Assembly (NCBI GenBank): GCA_905234205.1
Contig: CAJOGG010000080.1
Location: 1-6,710, forward strand
Source: an uncultured Synergistales bacterium
GTDB lineage: Bacteria > Synergistota > Synergistia > Synergistales > Aminobacteriaceae
Length of the DNA: 6,710 nucleotides
Reading direction: 5' to 3'
Part shown: in pieces, positions 5,220-6,710 of the stretch
Layout: every line of letters starts with the position of its first letter
How positions within the stretch are numbered: position 1 is the stretch's first letter
Translations under genes and position numbers: made by a program
Notes under the pieces: generated by a model
What the model saw: the letters and a program-made list of their open reading frames with translations, nothing else
Database searches by the model: none
Told to the model about the DNA's origin: nothing

Positions 5220-6494
5220 TTGAATAAATCATATTCCGCGGGAATGGCTCTATATAGATTCTGCATAAGTACATTCTTCAAAATCGGAGGACTTGGAATA
5301 TTAAGACGCAAATACAAAAACGATATAGCAGAAAGAGTCGGCAACGTTGAGAACGTCCCTACAAATCCTATATGGATTCATGCTGTATCAGTTGGCGAGG
5401 TTCAGTCGGCTAGCTCATTGATTCGCAGGATAAAGGCCAATACCTCACAGCCTTGTGTTATCTCAACCGTAACGATAACAGGCAGAACTATGGCGAAAAA
5501 TTTGTTGACTGGAATTGTAGATAAGATAATTTATAGCCCATTCGACACGCGAAAATTCGTAATACGTTCACTCGATAACATAAAGCCAGCGATTTATATC
5601 TCAATGGAAACGGAATTATGGCCGGAGATTCTCGCGCAACTTAAAGCACGCAACATTCCAACATTTTTAGCTAATGGCCGTATTTCAGACAAGAGCTTCA
5701 AAAATTTAAGCCGCACAAAATTTTTCTGGAAAGGTGTTTTAGCTTCATTCACAAAGTTGATGGTGAGATTCAATGACGATAAAGAACGCTTTATGGCTTT
5801 GGGAATGCCCGCTGATAAAATAATCGTAACAGGAGATTGCAAAGTTGATACACTGCTTGACCGACGAAAAAGTACAAGCCCCGAAAAATGGAGTTGGCTC
5901 AAGAAAAAAGACGCGCCATTAATCGTAGCTGGAAGCACTCATCAAGGAGAAGACGAGATTGTAATTTCAGCTTTCAGAATTTTACGACGCAAATATCCTG
6001 ACGCAAGACTCGTTATAGTTCCAAGACACCCTGAACGAGCTTTGATGGCTATAGCTTCTGTTTTGCCATACAACGAACTTCACGCGGAATTACTCTCACG
6101 AATCAACAAGAGCGAAAATTTTGACTATGATGTTATAGCTGTTGACAGAATAGGAGTCTTGTTTGAACTTTACGCGGCGGCTGATGCTGCATTTATAGGG
6201 GGAAGCTTGGTTGAGAAGGGCGGACAAAATCCCTTTGAGCCAGCGTTATTCGGATTGCCTGCCATACATGGACCAAGCATGACGGATTTCCCAGACACAG
6301 AACGCATGGACGCAATGGGAGCAGCTATTTGTGTGAACACTGACAGCGAACTCGCACGAGCTTGGGAGCAATGCCTAGACCCTGAATACAAAGCTAACGC
6401 CCAACAAAATTGTGAAGAGTATTTCAAAACGCTAGGAGGTGCAGCAAATAAAACTTGGGACGAAATTGAATCTTACGTGAAGAAAAATGCTTGA
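5220..6494 (+). CDS. waaA: 3-deoxy-D-manno-octulosonic acid (Kdo) transferase
   Basis: WaaA (KdtA, glycosyltransferase family 30) transfers Kdo from CMP-Kdo to the lipid A precursor at the cytoplasmic face of the inner membrane, an essential step of LPS core synthesis in most diderms. At 424 residues the protein is full length. Seen in order: a short hydrophobic N-terminal anchor (about 9-27), AERVGN with Glu38 at the position of the family's catalytic base, IWIHAVSVGEVQSA (51-64), ISMETELWPEIL (127-138), NGRISDKS (152-159), the start of the nucleotide-sugar domain VAGSTHQGEDE (236-246), VPRHPER (267-273), and the CMP-Kdo-binding stretch IGGSLVEKGGQNPFEP (326-341). The TTG start is set by AGGAGGAG five bases ahead. 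It is divergent from the flippase-like operon, and its TGA stop lies inside the -35 box of the tRNA promoter. Whether it adds one, two or more Kdo residues cannot be read from sequence. Confidence 0.95.
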   Translation: MNKSYSAGMALYRFCISTFFKIGGLGILRRKYKNDIAERVGNVENVPTNPIWIHAVSVGEVQSASSLIRRIKANTSQPCVISTVTITGRTMAKNLLTGIVDKIIYSPFDTRKFVIRSLDNIKPAIYISMETELWPEILAQLKARNIPTFLANGRISDKSFKNLSRTKFFWKGVLASFTKLMVRFNDDKERFMALGMPADKIIVTGDCKVDTLLDRRKSTSPEKWSWLKKKDAPLIVAGSTHQGEDEIVISAFRILRRKYPDARLVIVPRHPERALMAIASVLPYNELHAELLSRINKSENFDYDVIAVDRIGVLFELYAAADAAFIGGSLVEKGGQNPFEPALFGLPAIHGPSMTDFPDTERMDAMGAAICVNTDSELARAWEQCLDPEYKANAQQNCEEYFKTLGGAANKTWDEIESYVKKNA

Positions 6495-6519
6495 CAAAAT
6501 TTGAGAGTGAGTATAAAAT
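6491..6519 (+). promoter_or_regulatory. Sigma-70 promoter of the tRNA-Val/tRNA-Asp genes
   Basis: A perfect -35 TTGACA (6491-6496), 17-base spacer and -10 TAAAAT (6514-6519, five of six) precede the tRNA-Val 5' end by about 25 bases. The -35 box includes the waaA stop codon (6492-6494). No terminator is visible between waaA and the tRNAs. Confidence 0.75.
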
Positions 6520-6543
6520 TCCTTTCGTTGTGCTTGACGCAGC

Positions 6544-6618
6544 GGGCGGATAGTTCAGCGGTAGAACACTTGCTTTACACGCAAGGGGTCGTAGGTTCGA
6601 ACCCTGCTTCGCCCACCA
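6544..6618 (+). tRNA. tRNA-Val (anticodon TAC)
   Basis: A complete 75-base cloverleaf. The acceptor GGGCGGA (6544-6550) pairs with TTCGCCC (6608-6614) with one G-U. The D stem is GTTC/GAAC. The anticodon stem CTTGC/GCAAG encloses loop TTTACAC, with anticodon TAC at 6576-6578. The T arm GTAGG-TTCGAAC-CCTGC has one wobble pair. The discriminator is A, and CCA is encoded at 6616-6618. The anticodon reads GUN-type valine codons. Confidence 0.95.
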
Positions 6619-6637
6619 GAGATTTAACGATTCACGC

Positions 6638-6710
6638 GGGGTCGTAGCTCAGTCGGTTTAGAGTGTCGGCCTGTCACGCCGAAGGTCGCGAGTTCAAGTC
6701 TCGTCGGCCC
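6638..6710 (+). tRNA. tRNA-Asp (anticodon GTC), 3' end cut by window
   Basis: The acceptor GGGGTCG starts at 6638 and pairs with CGGCCC, whose last base plus discriminator and CCA lie past the window end. The D stem is GCTC/GAGT. The anticodon stem TCGGC/GCCGA encloses loop CTGTCAC, with anticodon GTC at 6673-6675. The T arm GCGAG-TTCAAGT-CTCGT is present. It follows tRNA-Val by 19 bases and is probably processed from the same transcript. Confidence 0.93.

Noticed and set aside
5056..5274. Minus-strand 72-codon ORF across the divergent promoter region, with its internal ATG at 5154
   Set aside because: It is out of frame with the flippase-like gene, covers both promoter boxes and resembles nothing; the GGAGG inside it serves the TTG start.
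6534..6539. Second TTGACG just before tRNA-Val as another promoter
   Set aside because: A matching -10 would fall inside the tRNA gene, and the promoter at 6491-6519 already accounts for it.
1..6710. CRISPR array, insertion sequence or prophage elements
   Set aside because: No regularly spaced repeats, transposase or phage gene, or target-site duplications were seen on reading both strands.

Overview
The window looks like chromosomal DNA from a diderm (LPS-bearing) bacterium. It carries a Kdo transferase gene (waaA), tRNA genes (the complete one encodes its CCA end), and tightly packed genes with strong GGAGG-type ribosome binding sites and several TTG starts. The moderately AT-rich composition and protein style would fit an anaerobic gut or rumen lineage such as Synergistota. 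That placement is a low-confidence guess; no marker gene here settles it.

Layout, left to right. (1) Positions 1-1806, plus strand: the 3' end of an RbsA/MglA-type sugar ABC transporter ATPase, cut by the window edge, then its RbsC-type permease. A hairpin terminator at about 1814-1839 closes this operon. The substrate-binding protein is not in the window. (2) Positions 1854-2714, plus strand: an intact ORF that is only the target-recognition and C-terminal part of a much larger MmeI-type (type IIL) restriction-methyltransferase. It lacks all nuclease and methyltransferase motifs and ends at a second hairpin terminator very similar to the first. (3) Positions 5141 down to 2741, minus strand: an apparent operon of a flippase-like/LPG-synthase-type membrane protein, an isoprenylcysteine-methyltransferase-like membrane protein (overlapping by 8-14 bases), an unrecognised acidic/basic 221-residue protein, and a tiny hydrophobic ORF that reads through only with a +1 shift. 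(4) Positions 5142-5219: a 78-base divergent promoter region with two opposed TATAAT boxes. (5) Positions 5220-6494, plus strand: waaA. (6) Positions 6491-6710: a strong promoter whose -35 box contains the waaA stop codon, then tRNA-Val(TAC) and tRNA-Asp(GTC), the latter cut by the window end.

Functionally, the left part is sugar import. The right part is envelope-related: waaA adds Kdo to lipid A, and the divergent operon holds two multi-span membrane proteins of families that act on lipids or lipid-linked substrates. The restriction-enzyme fragment sits between these blocks and is the only part with an accessory character. I do not see a complete novel system. The most unusual items are the stand-alone recognition-domain ORF, the +1-shifted micro-ORF with its unknown 221-residue neighbour, and the Walker B Glu-to-Ser change in the ABC ATPase.
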